This document shows, piece after piece, positions 21,936 to 31,130 of a stretch of 44,581 bases of DNA. The stretch's first letter is position 1. Every line of letters starts with the position of its first letter. Source of the stretch: Candidatus Acidiferrales bacterium (lineage in GTDB: Bacteria > Acidobacteriota > Terriglobia > Acidiferrales > UBA7541); NCBI GenBank assembly GCA_030038275.1, contig JASHPG010000110.1, forward strand, positions 1 through 44,581, written 5' to 3'. The notes below the pieces were generated by a model, which saw only the letters and a program-made list of their open reading frames with translations, ran no database searches and was not told where the DNA came from. Made by a program: the position numbers and the translations under genes.

Positions 21936-21991
21936 AACGATTTCCAAGTGGAGGACGCGCGGCTCCGGCGTCCTCTCACCCATTCGCTCCC

Positions 21992-22978
21992 ATGCCTTCG
22001 CCCATCACCGCGCTCGATCTGATCACCGACGCTTTCCTCGAAGCCGGTATTTTCGCCGCCGGCGAAACGCTTTCGGCGGACGATTCGGCCTTCGGCCTCG
22101 GGAAACTTTCCCGGCTTCTGGACGCCTGGGACGCAGAGAAGCTCAACACCTTCGCTTCCGCGTTCCTCAATTTCACGATCGTACCCAACGTCCAGCCGCT
22201 GACCATCGGCCAAGCGGCGGAAATCACCTCCGCATCGCTTACCTCGAACGTGGCGACCTACATCGCCAAGAATTCTTACAAAGTGGGCGACGTGGTGGAC
22301 ACCAGCGGATGCCAGACCGCGGCGCTCAACGTGACCGGCTACCAGGTGATCGCCGCGACGGCCACGCAATTTCAGCTCGCCATCATCAACGCGAACATCG
22401 CGTCCGAAAGCGAGAGCGGGGCGCTCGCGGTCTACACCACCATCACGCCGCCGAATTTCGCGACCGCGACGCAGCGCCCGGCGCGCATCGAGAACGCCAA
22501 TATCATCCTGAACAACGTGACGCCGCACGTGAAGTGCGCGCTTCGGTTGCGCGACGCCGACTGGTGGGCGGCCAACTCCGTGCCGCAAGTGCCGAGCGCG
22601 CTGCCGACCGATCTCTACTATTCGCCGGAATGGCCGAACGGAAAGCTGTTCCTGTGGCCCGAACCCACCACCAATTATCTGCTGGAGCTCGAAGTGTGGA
22701 TCAACCTGGCCGACATCGCCAGCCTGACCTATCCGTTTTTCTTGCCGCAAGGATACCGCGATGCCGTGACCTACACGCTGGCCGAATCGCTTTGCCCGAG
22801 CTACGGACGGCAGCTCGATCCCACGCTCGCAGCCGCGGGACAGCGGGCGCGCGCGGCGATCCGCAAGCTCAATAGCGCGTCGCCCACCATCTCGACCGCC
22901 GATCCGGGAATTCCGCGCGGCAATCGAGGAAGAAACTATTTCAACTGGCTCAACGGCACGACCATCGCGCCGCGGTGA
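21992..22978 (+). CDS. P22 gp4-like head completion (tail accessory) protein
   Basis: 328 residues. N-terminus (ALDLITDAFLEAGIFAAGE, LGKLSRLLDAWDAEKLNTF) and C-terminal half (YYSPEWPNGKLFLWPEPT, LPQGYRDAVTYTLAESLCPSYG) follow the gp4-like pattern; in P22 gp4 binds under the portal and is 166 residues. About 90 extra residues (roughly 75-160) separate the two parts. Position between coat and gp10 agrees with P22. Confidence 0.8.
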   Translation: MPSPITALDLITDAFLEAGIFAAGETLSADDSAFGLGKLSRLLDAWDAEKLNTFASAFLNFTIVPNVQPLTIGQAAEITSASLTSNVATYIAKNSYKVGDVVDTSGCQTAALNVTGYQVIAATATQFQLAIINANIASESESGALAVYTTITPPNFATATQRPARIENANIILNNVTPHVKCALRLRDADWWAANSVPQVPSALPTDLYYSPEWPNGKLFLWPEPTTNYLLELEVWINLADIASLTYPFFLPQGYRDAVTYTLAESLCPSYGRQLDPTLAAAGQRARAAIRKLNSASPTISTADPGIPRGNRGRNYFNWLNGTTIAPR

Positions 22979-22986
22979 GAACCTAG

Positions 22987-24957
22987 ATGCCGAAATTCGG
23001 ATTCGTAGGCGCGACCTACGCGAACCAATCCCTGAACGCCGACGCGCAGATGACCTGCAACTGGTACCCTGAAAAAACCGAGAGCGGCGACGCCGCTTCG
23101 CCTCTAATTCTGCTGCCCACGCCGGGACTCAAAGTCTTCCTCGGCCTCGGCTCGACGGCGGTTCGCGCGCTGTACACCATCAACGGGCGGCTGTTCGCGA
23201 TCTGCGGCGCGACGCTTTACGAGATTTTTTCGAACGGCACGAGCGTGTCGCGCGGAACGGTGGCGAATGACAGCCTGCCGGCCAGCATGGCCGCGAGCCC
23301 GCAGCAATTGCTGATCGCCTCGGGCGGCGTCCCCTACATCTTCGACCTGACGCTCAACACCCTGACGCCTATTTCCGAGACCGGCAACATTTCCGTGGCC
23401 ACGCCGAACGCCGCGAATCCCGGCAGCGGCTTCGCCGTGGGCGACCAGGTGAACGTGGTGCAATCGGGTGGAACCGGCGCGGTGCTCCAGGTGACCGCGC
23501 AAACCGGAGGGCATCTCTCGCTCGCCACGCCCGCGGCCGCCAATCCCGGCAGCGGATTCGCGACGGGCGACCAGGTGGATGTGGTGCAAGCGGGCGGAAG
23601 CGGCGGCGTATTGCAGGTGACCGCGGAAAGCGGCGGAATTCCCACGGCCTATTCGATCGTCTCGCCGGGACAAGGCTACACGACGGCGAGCGGCGTCACG
23701 CTGAGCGTGGCGACCGGAGCGGGAACCGCGGGGCAGGCGAACGTCACCGCCGCGGGCGTGCCTACCGCGTACGAAATCGTGGACGCCGGCAGCGGCTATA
23801 CGACGGCGACGGGCGTCTCTCTTTCCGTCGCGAGCGGAACGGGAACTGCCGGCGAAGCGGACATCACCGCGGGATTCGAGTTTCCGGGTCCCGTGACGCA
23901 GGTGGGCATCTGCGACGATTTCTTCCTAGCGTTGATCGGCGATTCGAGCGAATTCTTCGTCTCCGCGCCGCTCGACGCGACGGATTGGGACACCAACGGC
24001 AGCGCCATCGTGGAAGTGCTGCCCGACAACATCGTGGGCATGATGGTGGATCACCGCGAGATTTGGTTCTGGAGCGACCGGCAAGCGGTGGTCTATTACG
24101 ATTCGGGCAACACGTTTCCCTTCGATGTGATCCCGGGAGCGTTCATTGAGACCGGCCTCGCGGCCGCATGGTCGCCGGCGCAGCTCGACAACGTGGTTTT
24201 CTGGCTGGGCGCGGATTCGCGGGGACGCGGCATCGTCTATCGCGCCTACGGCTACACGCCGCTGCGGGTGAGCAACCACGCGGTGGAGTACGCCTGGTCG
24301 CAATATTCGCGCATCGACGACGCCATCGGATTCGGATATCAAGACCAGGGCCATAGCTTTTACGTCCTCTACTTTCCCGCCGCCAACGCCACGTGGGTGT
24401 ACGACGTGGCCACGGGGATGTGGCACCAGCGCGGCTATTGGCTGGGCGCGATCGCGCAATTCGGCGCGGCGCGCTACCAGAATCACGCCTTCGCTTTCGG
24501 GATGCACCTGGTGGGCGATTGGGCTAGCAGCAACGTGTACCAGATGTCCATCCCGGTCTCGAACGGAAGCGGCGGCTGGAACTTCGCGGACGACAATGGC
24601 AATCCCATTCGCCGGGTGCGCCGCGCCCCGCACATCGCCAGCGAACAGAAATTCGAATTCATCTCCGAGCTGCAGGTGTACGCGGAAGCGGGCGTGGGTC
24701 CGATTCCGCCACTCGAAGACGGCGCGGGAAATCCGCGCGATCCCCAGCTCGTACTTCGGTGGTCCACCGACGGCGGACATAGCTGGAGTAACCGGCACAC
24801 GCGGGGATTCGGGCAGGCGGGAAAATACCGCACGCGCGCCCGCTGGCTGCGCCTGGGGCGCGGGCGCGATTTCGTGTTCGAGCTTTCCTGCTCCGATCCC
24901 GTACCCGCGCGGATCGTGGACGCCTACATCGAGATCGAGCAAGGAACCGGAGTCTGA
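22987..24957 (+). CDS. P22 gp10-like DNA stabilisation protein with repeat insertion
   Basis: 656 residues; P22 gp10 has 472. It begins FGFVGATYANQSLNADAQM and WYPEKTESG, the gp10 pattern, and continues as a beta-rich protein (DHREIWFWSDRQAVVYYD, FWLGADSRGRGIVYRAYGY). An insert at about residues 138-296 consists of two copies of one unit (NPGSGFAVGDQVNVVQ) followed by two copies of another (PTAYEIVDAGSGYTTATG). Removing it leaves about 497 residues, near the family size. Gp10 closes the tail tube below gp4. Confidence 0.85.
   Translation: MPKFGFVGATYANQSLNADAQMTCNWYPEKTESGDAASPLILLPTPGLKVFLGLGSTAVRALYTINGRLFAICGATLYEIFSNGTSVSRGTVANDSLPASMAASPQQLLIASGGVPYIFDLTLNTLTPISETGNISVATPNAANPGSGFAVGDQVNVVQSGGTGAVLQVTAQTGGHLSLATPAAANPGSGFATGDQVDVVQAGGSGGVLQVTAESGGIPTAYSIVSPGQGYTTASGVTLSVATGAGTAGQANVTAAGVPTAYEIVDAGSGYTTATGVSLSVASGTGTAGEADITAGFEFPGPVTQVGICDDFFLALIGDSSEFFVSAPLDATDWDTNGSAIVEVLPDNIVGMMVDHREIWFWSDRQAVVYYDSGNTFPFDVIPGAFIETGLAAAWSPAQLDNVVFWLGADSRGRGIVYRAYGYTPLRVSNHAVEYAWSQYSRIDDAIGFGYQDQGHSFYVLYFPAANATWVYDVATGMWHQRGYWLGAIAQFGAARYQNHAFAFGMHLVGDWASSNVYQMSIPVSNGSGGWNFADDNGNPIRRVRRAPHIASEQKFEFISELQVYAEAGVGPIPPLEDGAGNPRDPQLVLRWSTDGGHSWSNRHTRGFGQAGKYRTRARWLRLGRGRDFVFELSCSDPVPARIVDAYIEIEQGTGV
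23400..23876 (+). repeat. Two pairs of internal direct repeats in the gp10-like gene
   Basis: Units of about 126 bp start near 23400 and 23526 and differ at scattered bases; a second pair of about 120 bp starts near 23640 and 23760. Both pairs keep the reading frame and together form the inserted domain of the gp10-like protein. Confidence 0.8.
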
Positions 24958-26519
24958 TGGCCGCGCAGAGCATTCCCGGGCCGCCGATCCAGACGCCGCT
25001 CGCGGGGCCGAGCGCCAGCGGAATTTCTTTCGCGTGGCTCAAGTGGCTGCAAAGCGTGCAAGCGGCCATCAGCACCCCGCAAAACGCCCCGGTGGAATCG
25101 GTGTTTGGGCGCAGCGGCGCGGTGGTGGCCGAGACGGGCGATTACGATTTCTCCCAGATCGCCGGAATTCTCTCCGTCGCCCAGGGAGGGACGGGGACGC
25201 CGACGCCTTCACTCATCGCTGGAGCGAACGTGACCATCGAGGGGAGCTGGCCCAACCAGACCGTTTCCGGCGATGCCGGCGTGGTGCTCGAAACCAACGG
25301 CCTCCCCAACGACAACCAGGAGACGCTCAACATTTCGGGCAGCGGCGTCTATTACGGCCCTCCGGGCAGCGGCAAAGTGACGGTGAGCGACGGGCTGATC
25401 CACGGCGATACCGTGTGGGAGACAGACCCCGCTTACTTTGAATTGCGCGACGACTTTGGAAACTACGGCGCGAGCGGAACTACGCTCTCAACGTGTGGCG
25501 ACACGAATAGCTGGACTCTGACAGCCGAGGGAAGCGTAGTCAGCCTCCAAGCGTTCGGGACTCCTCCGCATTTCGGCAACGTATGTTGGCTGGGAAACAC
25601 CGGCGCGGGTGCGGGCGCTTTCCTGTCGCTATCGAATATCGGGACATCCGGCAATGGAGCGGGCTACGCGGGATGGGCGCTGATGGAGCAGCCGTCCTGG
25701 AAAGCGACTTTCATCTTTCAATTTCTGGGCTACGCGCCCGCACAAGGATCGAACGCGCAGATAACTTCGCCAGGGCTTTCACACACCTCGATGTACGTGG
25801 GCATGGACGGCGATATTCCCCTGGCGAGCGCGGCGGCGAAAGGGCGTCCGTATTGTTTTTGCGGCGTGCGCTACGACACCGACACCACGTCGCCGAGCAT
25901 TGGCGATTCGACGTTCGTTTTCGAATGCGTGGCCAACGCGCAGCCGGCTTCCTACACGCGCAACAACACCCAAGGAAACACGGCGAACACCGGAATCACG
26001 CCAACCGAAGGCGTGTGGTACAGGCTGGTAGTGACCTCGACGGCCGCGGGCGAAGTGCTGATGACGCTGACCGGCGACGACGGCAGCTACGCGCAAGCAT
26101 CCCTTTCGATGCCTTCCTACACTTTTTCCGTGTCGTCGGGCGCGAACGCGTCCGTCGTCGATAACGTCGCGCGCCTCACGGGGATGGGCAGCAGCGTTTA
26201 TGTGCCCGCGGTATGGGGTTCCATCCTGAACGTCACGGCGGGAAGTGACTTCACGGGAGCGTGGAGCGCGTCGGGGTATCCCGCCACAAGCGGAGAATCT
26301 TTCTGGTATGCGCCTCAATTGACGGGCAAAACGTATTCGGGAGCCGCATCGGTCACCTTGTATGCGGGAATGTTTCCTGTTTTCTCTTGCGTGAACGACA
26401 CGACGGGAGGAGACCAAATCTGCTTCGTGGTGGACTTCTTTTCGTTCGTCTGGAATCCAGGTATAGCAGGTCTTAATTCCGCCACGGCGAACCCTTCGCT
26501 GACCAGGTACTTCGCGTGA
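24957..26519 (+). CDS. Tail fibre or tail needle-like protein
   Basis: 520 residues, overlapping the gp10-like stop (TGATG). The N-terminal 100 residues have VFGRSGAVVAETGDYDF and VAQGGTG, widespread in phage tail fibres. The rest is Gly/Ser/Thr-rich beta with aromatic patches and EGVWYRLVVTSTAAGE near residue 350, the pattern of carbohydrate-binding (LamG/concanavalin-like) modules. P22 has the tail needle gp26 at this place; no long trimeric coiled-coil is seen, so a receptor-binding fibre is favoured. Confidence 0.65.
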   Translation: MAAQSIPGPPIQTPLAGPSASGISFAWLKWLQSVQAAISTPQNAPVESVFGRSGAVVAETGDYDFSQIAGILSVAQGGTGTPTPSLIAGANVTIEGSWPNQTVSGDAGVVLETNGLPNDNQETLNISGSGVYYGPPGSGKVTVSDGLIHGDTVWETDPAYFELRDDFGNYGASGTTLSTCGDTNSWTLTAEGSVVSLQAFGTPPHFGNVCWLGNTGAGAGAFLSLSNIGTSGNGAGYAGWALMEQPSWKATFIFQFLGYAPAQGSNAQITSPGLSHTSMYVGMDGDIPLASAAAKGRPYCFCGVRYDTDTTSPSIGDSTFVFECVANAQPASYTRNNTQGNTANTGITPTEGVWYRLVVTSTAAGEVLMTLTGDDGSYAQASLSMPSYTFSVSSGANASVVDNVARLTGMGSSVYVPAVWGSILNVTAGSDFTGAWSASGYPATSGESFWYAPQLTGKTYSGAASVTLYAGMFPVFSCVNDTTGGDQICFVVDFFSFVWNPGIAGLNSATANPSLTRYFA

Positions 26520-27166
26520 GCATCTCGCTAGTTAATTCCGCGTCGGCGTACGGTAGCACAGCTACTACTTCGCCAGTCTCAATGGCTGGCGCTAATCTCA
26601 TCGTGCTGATTGCGATAAGCTACGGAGCGATGACCGTTTCGGACTCCGAAAACAATACCTACGATGATGCAATCTCCATTGAAATCAACGGCGCGTTTCC
26701 CTTAACTCTTTATTATTGCGCTAGCCCCGTTGTTTCTTCCTCAATGACATTCACGGTGAAAGGGAATCAATGCGCGCTGGGTGTTGCTGGGTTCTCGGGC
26801 GTGGCAACTTCCCCCGTCGATCAGACCAACTCGAATAACGCAGGGTACGTATCATCGTTTTCCACATCGCTCACGCCTTTACACGCAAACGAACTTGTCA
26901 TAGCGGGAGCGGGAGCGACGACGGCAAACACGACTACCACATACCCCGTTCTCAGCGGTGCCATGACATCGCTCATCGAAGTTGCATCCACGGCAAACAC
27001 CGAAGCGCTATCCGTCGGCTACGCGATCCAAACATCCGCCGCAGAGGAAACCGCGACGTGGGCAGTGAACTCATCCAGAACAAGCGGCGGCGTTATGGCA
27101 TCCTTTTTAGCGAAGTCCGCTGGCGGCGTCCCGAACTCGCTGATGATGATGGGGGCGGGAACGTGA
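26516..27166 (+). CDS. Beta-rich tail-associated protein, AT-richer than neighbours
   Basis: 216 residues from a GTG overlapping the previous stop. Ser/Thr/Ala-rich with strand patterns (VSMAGANLIVLIAISYGAM, LHANELVIAGAGATTANTT, GVMASFLAKSAG). Codon choice is visibly less GC-biased than the flanking genes, a sign of recent acquisition. Probably a receptor-interacting or decoration protein; function inferred from position only. Confidence 0.6.
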   Translation: MSISLVNSASAYGSTATTSPVSMAGANLIVLIAISYGAMTVSDSENNTYDDAISIEINGAFPLTLYYCASPVVSSSMTFTVKGNQCALGVAGFSGVATSPVDQTNSNNAGYVSSFSTSLTPLHANELVIAGAGATTANTTTTYPVLSGAMTSLIEVASTANTEALSVGYAIQTSAAEETATWAVNSSRTSGGVMASFLAKSAGGVPNSLMMMGAGT

Positions 27167-27603
27167 CGAAATTCGGAGGATTGAACGTAGGGTCGCTCAA
27201 CGATTCGGGACAGTTCACGCCCGTATCGTTCGACGCCGACGGCAACCTGCTGGTCAGCTCGCAGCCACCCGCGTACGGCACCATCGGCAGCCAAACCACG
27301 CAGATCGATTCGACCTCCGAGACTACCATTGTGACCGCCGGGGCGAGCGGAATCTACAACGATATCATCGGGTTTCAGATCACCAATCAGTCGGCAACCG
27401 CCGTGACCGTAACCATCAAGGATTCCACAGCGGGAACCACGCGCAAGGTGTTCGACCTGGCCGCGAACGGCGGCATCGTCGTTAATTTTCCCTACGGGTT
27501 GCCGCAATCGGCGGCGGCGAATAACTGGACCGCGACGCTTTCCGCCTCGGGCGTGACCGTGGACGTGAACGTGGACTTCATCGAATCGGCGGAAAGCGCG
27601 TGA
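27163..27603 (+). CDS. Hypothetical structural protein
   Basis: 146 residues, GTGA overlap at both ends. N-terminal FGGLNVGSLNDSGQFTPVSFD then a beta domain (IIGFQITNQSATAVTVTIKD, GGIVVNFPYGLPQSAAANN). This looks like a small jelly-roll-type domain common in phage tail clusters. No family is recognised with confidence. Confidence 0.6.
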   Translation: MTKFGGLNVGSLNDSGQFTPVSFDADGNLLVSSQPPAYGTIGSQTTQIDSTSETTIVTAGASGIYNDIIGFQITNQSATAVTVTIKDSTAGTTRKVFDLAANGGIVVNFPYGLPQSAAANNWTATLSASGVTVDVNVDFIESAESA

Positions 27604-27791
27604 ACGCCCCTGAAGCGGCCATCGCCGGATTCGACGTAGCCGCCGTCGCGGCGCTGCTCTATTCGCATTGGAAGCATCGCGCGCGGACGAAAGACGTGGC
27701 GGGGCGAACCGAACCTGTTGCGCCGCCTCCGCAAGCGGGAATGAAAATCCTGAATCGCCGGCGGCTGGCGCGGGCCGCGAGGAGGCGCTGA
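27600..27791 (+). CDS. Small protein with N-terminal hydrophobic helix
   Basis: 63 residues from a GTG (GTGA overlap). A weak hydrophobic helix (IAGFDVAAVAALLYSHW) is followed by a basic Pro-containing tail (NRRRLARAARRR). It could be membrane-associated. Not recognised. Confidence 0.5.
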   Translation: MNAPEAAIAGFDVAAVAALLYSHWKHRARTKDVAGRTEPVAPPPQAGMKILNRRRLARAARRR

Positions 27792-28039
27792 TGCAACAAC
27801 CGCAATTGAGCGTGGAAAAACTGCTTTCCCGGCTGGGACTCGCAGTGATGCACATCGAGGCGCTGACCGAGCAGAATAACGCGCTCGCCGCCAAGGTCGC
27901 CGCTCTCGAAGTGCTGGCGCAAAAGGCGCAAGCGGACCCCGCGGCGCCGAAGAACCCCTCGGAAGTGCTGGCGCAAAAGGCGCAAGTGGACCCCGCGGCG
28001 CCGAAGAACCCCCCGGAGGCGTGTGGTACCGGCTGGTAG
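27791..28039 (+). CDS. Coiled-coil protein with duplicated segment and abnormal 3' end
   Basis: 82 residues; TGATG overlap with the previous gene. A coiled-coil (LGLAVMHIEALTEQNNALAAK) leads into two copies of an 18-residue unit (EVLAQKAQADPAAPKNPS). The last seven codons and the stop come from a 34-bp copy of tail-fibre sequence (28013-28046) read out of frame. The true end was probably lost. Confidence 0.5.
   Translation: MQQPQLSVEKLLSRLGLAVMHIEALTEQNNALAAKVAALEVLAQKAQADPAAPKNPSEVLAQKAQVDPAAPKNPPEACGTGW
27908..28015 (+). repeat. 54-bp direct repeat, two copies
   Basis: 27908-27961 and 27962-28015 are near-identical (visible changes: GCG to GTG in one codon and a few bases at the end). The unit is a multiple of three and stays in frame. 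Confidence 0.85.
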
Positions 28040-28046
28040 TGACCTC
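28013..28046 (+). repeat. Displaced copy of tail-fibre gene segment
   Basis: These 34 bp match 26005-26038 of the tail-fibre gene at 32 positions. There they encode EGVWYRLVVTS; here they are read in another frame and provide a stop. A run of nine As (28051-28059) follows. This marks a recombination scar or the leftover of a second fibre gene. Confidence 0.75.
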
Positions 28047-28067
28047 CGTTAAAAAAAAAGAAAACAA

Positions 28068-28427
28068 ATGGCGGATGTGACCATCGAGCGGGTAAGCGCC
28101 GCGGATTGGGAAAAACTGCGCGGAGACAGGCCTCCATTCGACCGCTCGATCGGAGTGGCCGCGTTCACGGACGAGCGCGAGGCCGTGGGCTGGGTCTATC
28201 TGGTCGCCCCCGTCCACCTGGAAGGCATCTACATCGAACCCACGCACCGCAAAGGATTGCTGCTCGCGAAATTGCTGGGGGCCGCGGAAGCCGCGGCCAA
28301 GGCGGAAGGCCTGACGAAACTGCTGGCGTATGCGACCGACGATCTGATGGCCGATTACACCGCGCGGCTCGGCTACCAGAAGTTGCCCTGGACGGTGTGG
28401 AGCAAAACGCTCGGAGCGAAAGGCTAG
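28068..28427 (+). CDS. GNAT-fold acetyltransferase-like protein
   Basis: 119 residues. GWVYLVAPVHLEGIYIEPTH then RKGLLLAKLLGAAEAAAKA follows the GNAT order of strand 4, acetyl-CoA-binding turn and helix 3, and a final strand TARLGYQKLPWTVW ends the fold. GNAT-like proteins are common in phage structural regions, where they may modify a virion or host protein; the pyrophosphate loop is weak (RKGLL), so activity is uncertain. The ATG follows the A-rich scar at 28051-28066. Confidence 0.6.
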   Translation: MADVTIERVSAADWEKLRGDRPPFDRSIGVAAFTDEREAVGWVYLVAPVHLEGIYIEPTHRKGLLLAKLLGAAEAAAKAEGLTKLLAYATDDLMADYTARLGYQKLPWTVWSKTLGAKG

Positions 28428-28431
28428 ACAG

Positions 28432-29328
28432 ATGCCCATCGGAGCCATTGGCGGAGCGATTTCCGGCGCGGGATCGCTGATCGGCGGACTGATCGGCGGA
28501 AACGCCGCCTCGAACGCCGCGAACGAGGAAGTGCAGGCGCTCAAGCAGGCCGAGGCGTATCAAGAGCAACAGGAAGGTCAGGCGGTCAACCAGCAGCAAG
28601 CCACCACCGCCAACATCACGGGCGAGCTGAGTCCTTACAACGCGCTCGGCCAGCAATCGAGCGCGAGCCTGCAATCGCTGCTCGCGCCGGGCGGCGCGCT
28701 GACGCAAGGCTATGGCCCGACCTTCACCCCGCCCACCGCGCAACAGGCCGCGCAAACTCCGGGCTACCAGTTCCAGCTGCAACAGGGTCTTTCGGCCCTC
28801 CAGAATTCCGCCGCGGCGCGCGGCGGACTGCTTTCGAGCGGGACGGCCAAGAACCTGACCAACTACGCGGAAGGGCTGGCCTCGACCAATTACAACAACG
28901 CCTACAACCAGGCACTGCAAACCTACGGAACGAATTACAGCGTGTTCAACAACAACCAAAACAACCTCTACAACCGCCTAGCCGGGACTTCGCAGCTGGG
29001 GCTTTCCGCCGGATCCACGCTCGGCTCGCTGCAGCAGCAAGGCGCGAACGCGCTCAACAACGTGTACATGGAAAGCGGCCAGCAAGTGGGCAACGATCTG
29101 GCCGCCATCGGCCAAGCCCAGGCGGCGGGAACCGTGGGCGCGGCCAACGCCTATAGCGGCGCGATCGGCGGGGCGGCGAATTCGATCGGGAGCGGGATCA
29201 CGCTCAGCCAGTTGCTGAACGCGCAAAATGCCGGCGGCAGCATGAGCAACCTCGCGGCGGGCAGCGGCGTGATGGACAACGTCGGCACGCCGGGGCCGAG
29301 CTTCGATCTCGGCGGGAGCTACCTGTGA
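28432..29328 (+). CDS. P22 gp7-like ejection protein
   Basis: 298 residues (P22 gp7 229). The N-terminus (GAIGGAISGAGSLIGGLIGG) is a Gly-rich hydrophobic segment able to enter a membrane, followed by helical Gln/Asn/Ala-rich sequence (TPGYQFQLQQGLSALQNSAA, GLLSSGTAKNLTNYAEGLAS). Such proteins leave the capsid before the DNA and help form a channel across the cell envelope. Position before two other ejection-type genes agrees with P22. Confidence 0.75.
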   Translation: MPIGAIGGAISGAGSLIGGLIGGNAASNAANEEVQALKQAEAYQEQQEGQAVNQQQATTANITGELSPYNALGQQSSASLQSLLAPGGALTQGYGPTFTPPTAQQAAQTPGYQFQLQQGLSALQNSAAARGGLLSSGTAKNLTNYAEGLASTNYNNAYNQALQTYGTNYSVFNNNQNNLYNRLAGTSQLGLSAGSTLGSLQQQGANALNNVYMESGQQVGNDLAAIGQAQAAGTVGAANAYSGAIGGAANSIGSGITLSQLLNAQNAGGSMSNLAAGSGVMDNVGTPGPSFDLGGSYL

Positions 29329-31127
29329 GCAGCATACCGCTAGCGGTGCGTCCTCCGGTTGCGCCGGTTACGCCCATGCAGCAATACGGGCAGGCGCTCT
29401 CGCTGCAAGGAATGCTCGACCAGGTGGCGCTGCAAAAGCAGGCCCAGCAGCAGGGCGCGTTGCAACAGCAAATCGGCCAGCAGACGCTCGCGCAACAGAC
29501 CATCCAGACGCAGCAGGCGCAGCAATACCAGCAGGCCAACCAGGACCTCGAGAACGCCATGCGCGCGAACGGCGGCAATTTCGAGGACGCTCTTTCGACG
29601 CTGCAAAAAAACGGGGCCGATCCCGCGTACATCCAAAAAGCGCAGCAGCAGCGCTTGGACATGGTGACCAAGCTGCAGACCTACGACACCAATCAGCTGA
29701 AGTTGCAGCAGGGGTATACCGACGCGATCGGCGCAACGGCGTCGCAGCTCAAATCCATGGATCCCGACGCGCGCGCGGCGGCGTGGCCGCAATTACGCAA
29801 CGAGCTGATCCTCAAGGGAGTGCCTTCGGGGATGATCCCGGCAACGCTGCCCGACGATACGATGCTCCAGGGCGCGATCGCGGCGTCGAAAAGCGCTTCC
29901 GATCTCTACAAGGAAGCGCTGGCCAACAAGGCGAGCAACGCGGCGCTGCCCGGCATCCAGCAGGCGCAGCAAATCAATTTGCAGCGCGGGGCCAATCAAC
30001 TGATCGCCATGACCAACGGCGACGCCTCGTATCAATCGGTGCTCAACAACCTGAAGATGCAAGGCGTGGACCCGCAGTTCATCGCCGGCTTGCCCAAGCA
30101 TTGGTCGCCAGAGCTGGTGCAGAGCGCGCGGATGAATTCGATGGCCCCGGCCGATCTGGCGAAAGTTCCGCTCGCGAATCAAGAAGCCTCGCAATGGCTC
30201 CAGGCGAATCCGGGAAAGAGTTTGAGCGATTACCAGACGTGGGCGGCCGGAGTGCACGCGAACGCCACGCAGCAGGCCGAGCTCGCGCTGTTGCGGAATC
30301 TGGGAGGGGCAAGCGGCGCGGCGCCGGGAACTTCCGGCACCCAGGGAGCCTCCGCGCTGACCTCCGCGCAGCAAGAAGGAATGAAGGTGGGCATGAGCCC
30401 GGCGGCGCTCGACCAGGCCGCCAATCTCTACCGGCAGGGACAGAACGTGCAAGTACGCGGGCGCGGCGCGATCGGCACCGCGCAGATGGAAGCGATTCAG
30501 AATCGCGCCGCGGAGCTGAGCCCCACCGCGGACATTGCCGCCAACAAGGCCAACTACGCCGCGAATGCGGAGTCGCTCAAGAACCTGCAAAAGAACTACG
30601 ATCAGGTGACGGCCTTCGAAAACACCGCCGGCGCGAACCTCAACCAATTCTTGACTGTGGCGAAGGCAGCGGTCGATTCCGGATCGCCGTGGATCAACAC
30701 GCCGCTGCGACTGGTGAATCAACAGATGGTGGGATCGACCAACATGGCGGCGTTCAACGCCGCGCGGCAAACGGCGCTCACCGAAATCGCCAAGGTGATG
30801 AACAGCTCGAACGCCTCCGGCGTACTTTCCGATTCGGCGCGGCAGGAAGTGGAGAAGCTGATAGGTCCCGACGCCACGCTCGCGCAAATATATTCCGCCG
30901 CCAACATCCTGAAAAAAGACATGGACAACCGCCAACGGGCCTATCAACAGCAAATCGACCAGATTCACGGACGTCTCGGTGGGAGCGCCCCCGCCGCAGC
31001 GACCCAAGGGATCCCGGCCCAGGCAGGCAACCGCGTGCGCGTGACTTCGCCGGAGGGCAAAACGGGAACGATCCCGCGCTCGCAACTCGCGGCGGCGCAA
31101 AAAGCGGGATACAAGCTGGCGCAATAG
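29325..31127 (+). CDS. P22 gp20-like ejection protein
   Basis: 600 residues (P22 gp20 471), GTG start in a four-base overlap. The N-terminal 120 residues are a Gln-rich helix (QALSLQGMLDQVALQKQAQQ), the middle is helical, and the end has a small basic beta motif (NRVRVTSPEGKTGTIPRSQL, KAGYKLAQ), seen in several phage internal proteins. Expected to be packed inside the head and injected. Family assignment rests on composition and order. Confidence 0.7.
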   Translation: MSSIPLAVRPPVAPVTPMQQYGQALSLQGMLDQVALQKQAQQQGALQQQIGQQTLAQQTIQTQQAQQYQQANQDLENAMRANGGNFEDALSTLQKNGADPAYIQKAQQQRLDMVTKLQTYDTNQLKLQQGYTDAIGATASQLKSMDPDARAAAWPQLRNELILKGVPSGMIPATLPDDTMLQGAIAASKSASDLYKEALANKASNAALPGIQQAQQINLQRGANQLIAMTNGDASYQSVLNNLKMQGVDPQFIAGLPKHWSPELVQSARMNSMAPADLAKVPLANQEASQWLQANPGKSLSDYQTWAAGVHANATQQAELALLRNLGGASGAAPGTSGTQGASALTSAQQEGMKVGMSPAALDQAANLYRQGQNVQVRGRGAIGTAQMEAIQNRAAELSPTADIAANKANYAANAESLKNLQKNYDQVTAFENTAGANLNQFLTVAKAAVDSGSPWINTPLRLVNQQMVGSTNMAAFNAARQTALTEIAKVMNSSNASGVLSDSARQEVEKLIGPDATLAQIYSAANILKKDMDNRQRAYQQQIDQIHGRLGGSAPAAATQGIPAQAGNRVRVTSPEGKTGTIPRSQLAAAQKAGYKLAQ

Positions 31128-31130
31128 ATC

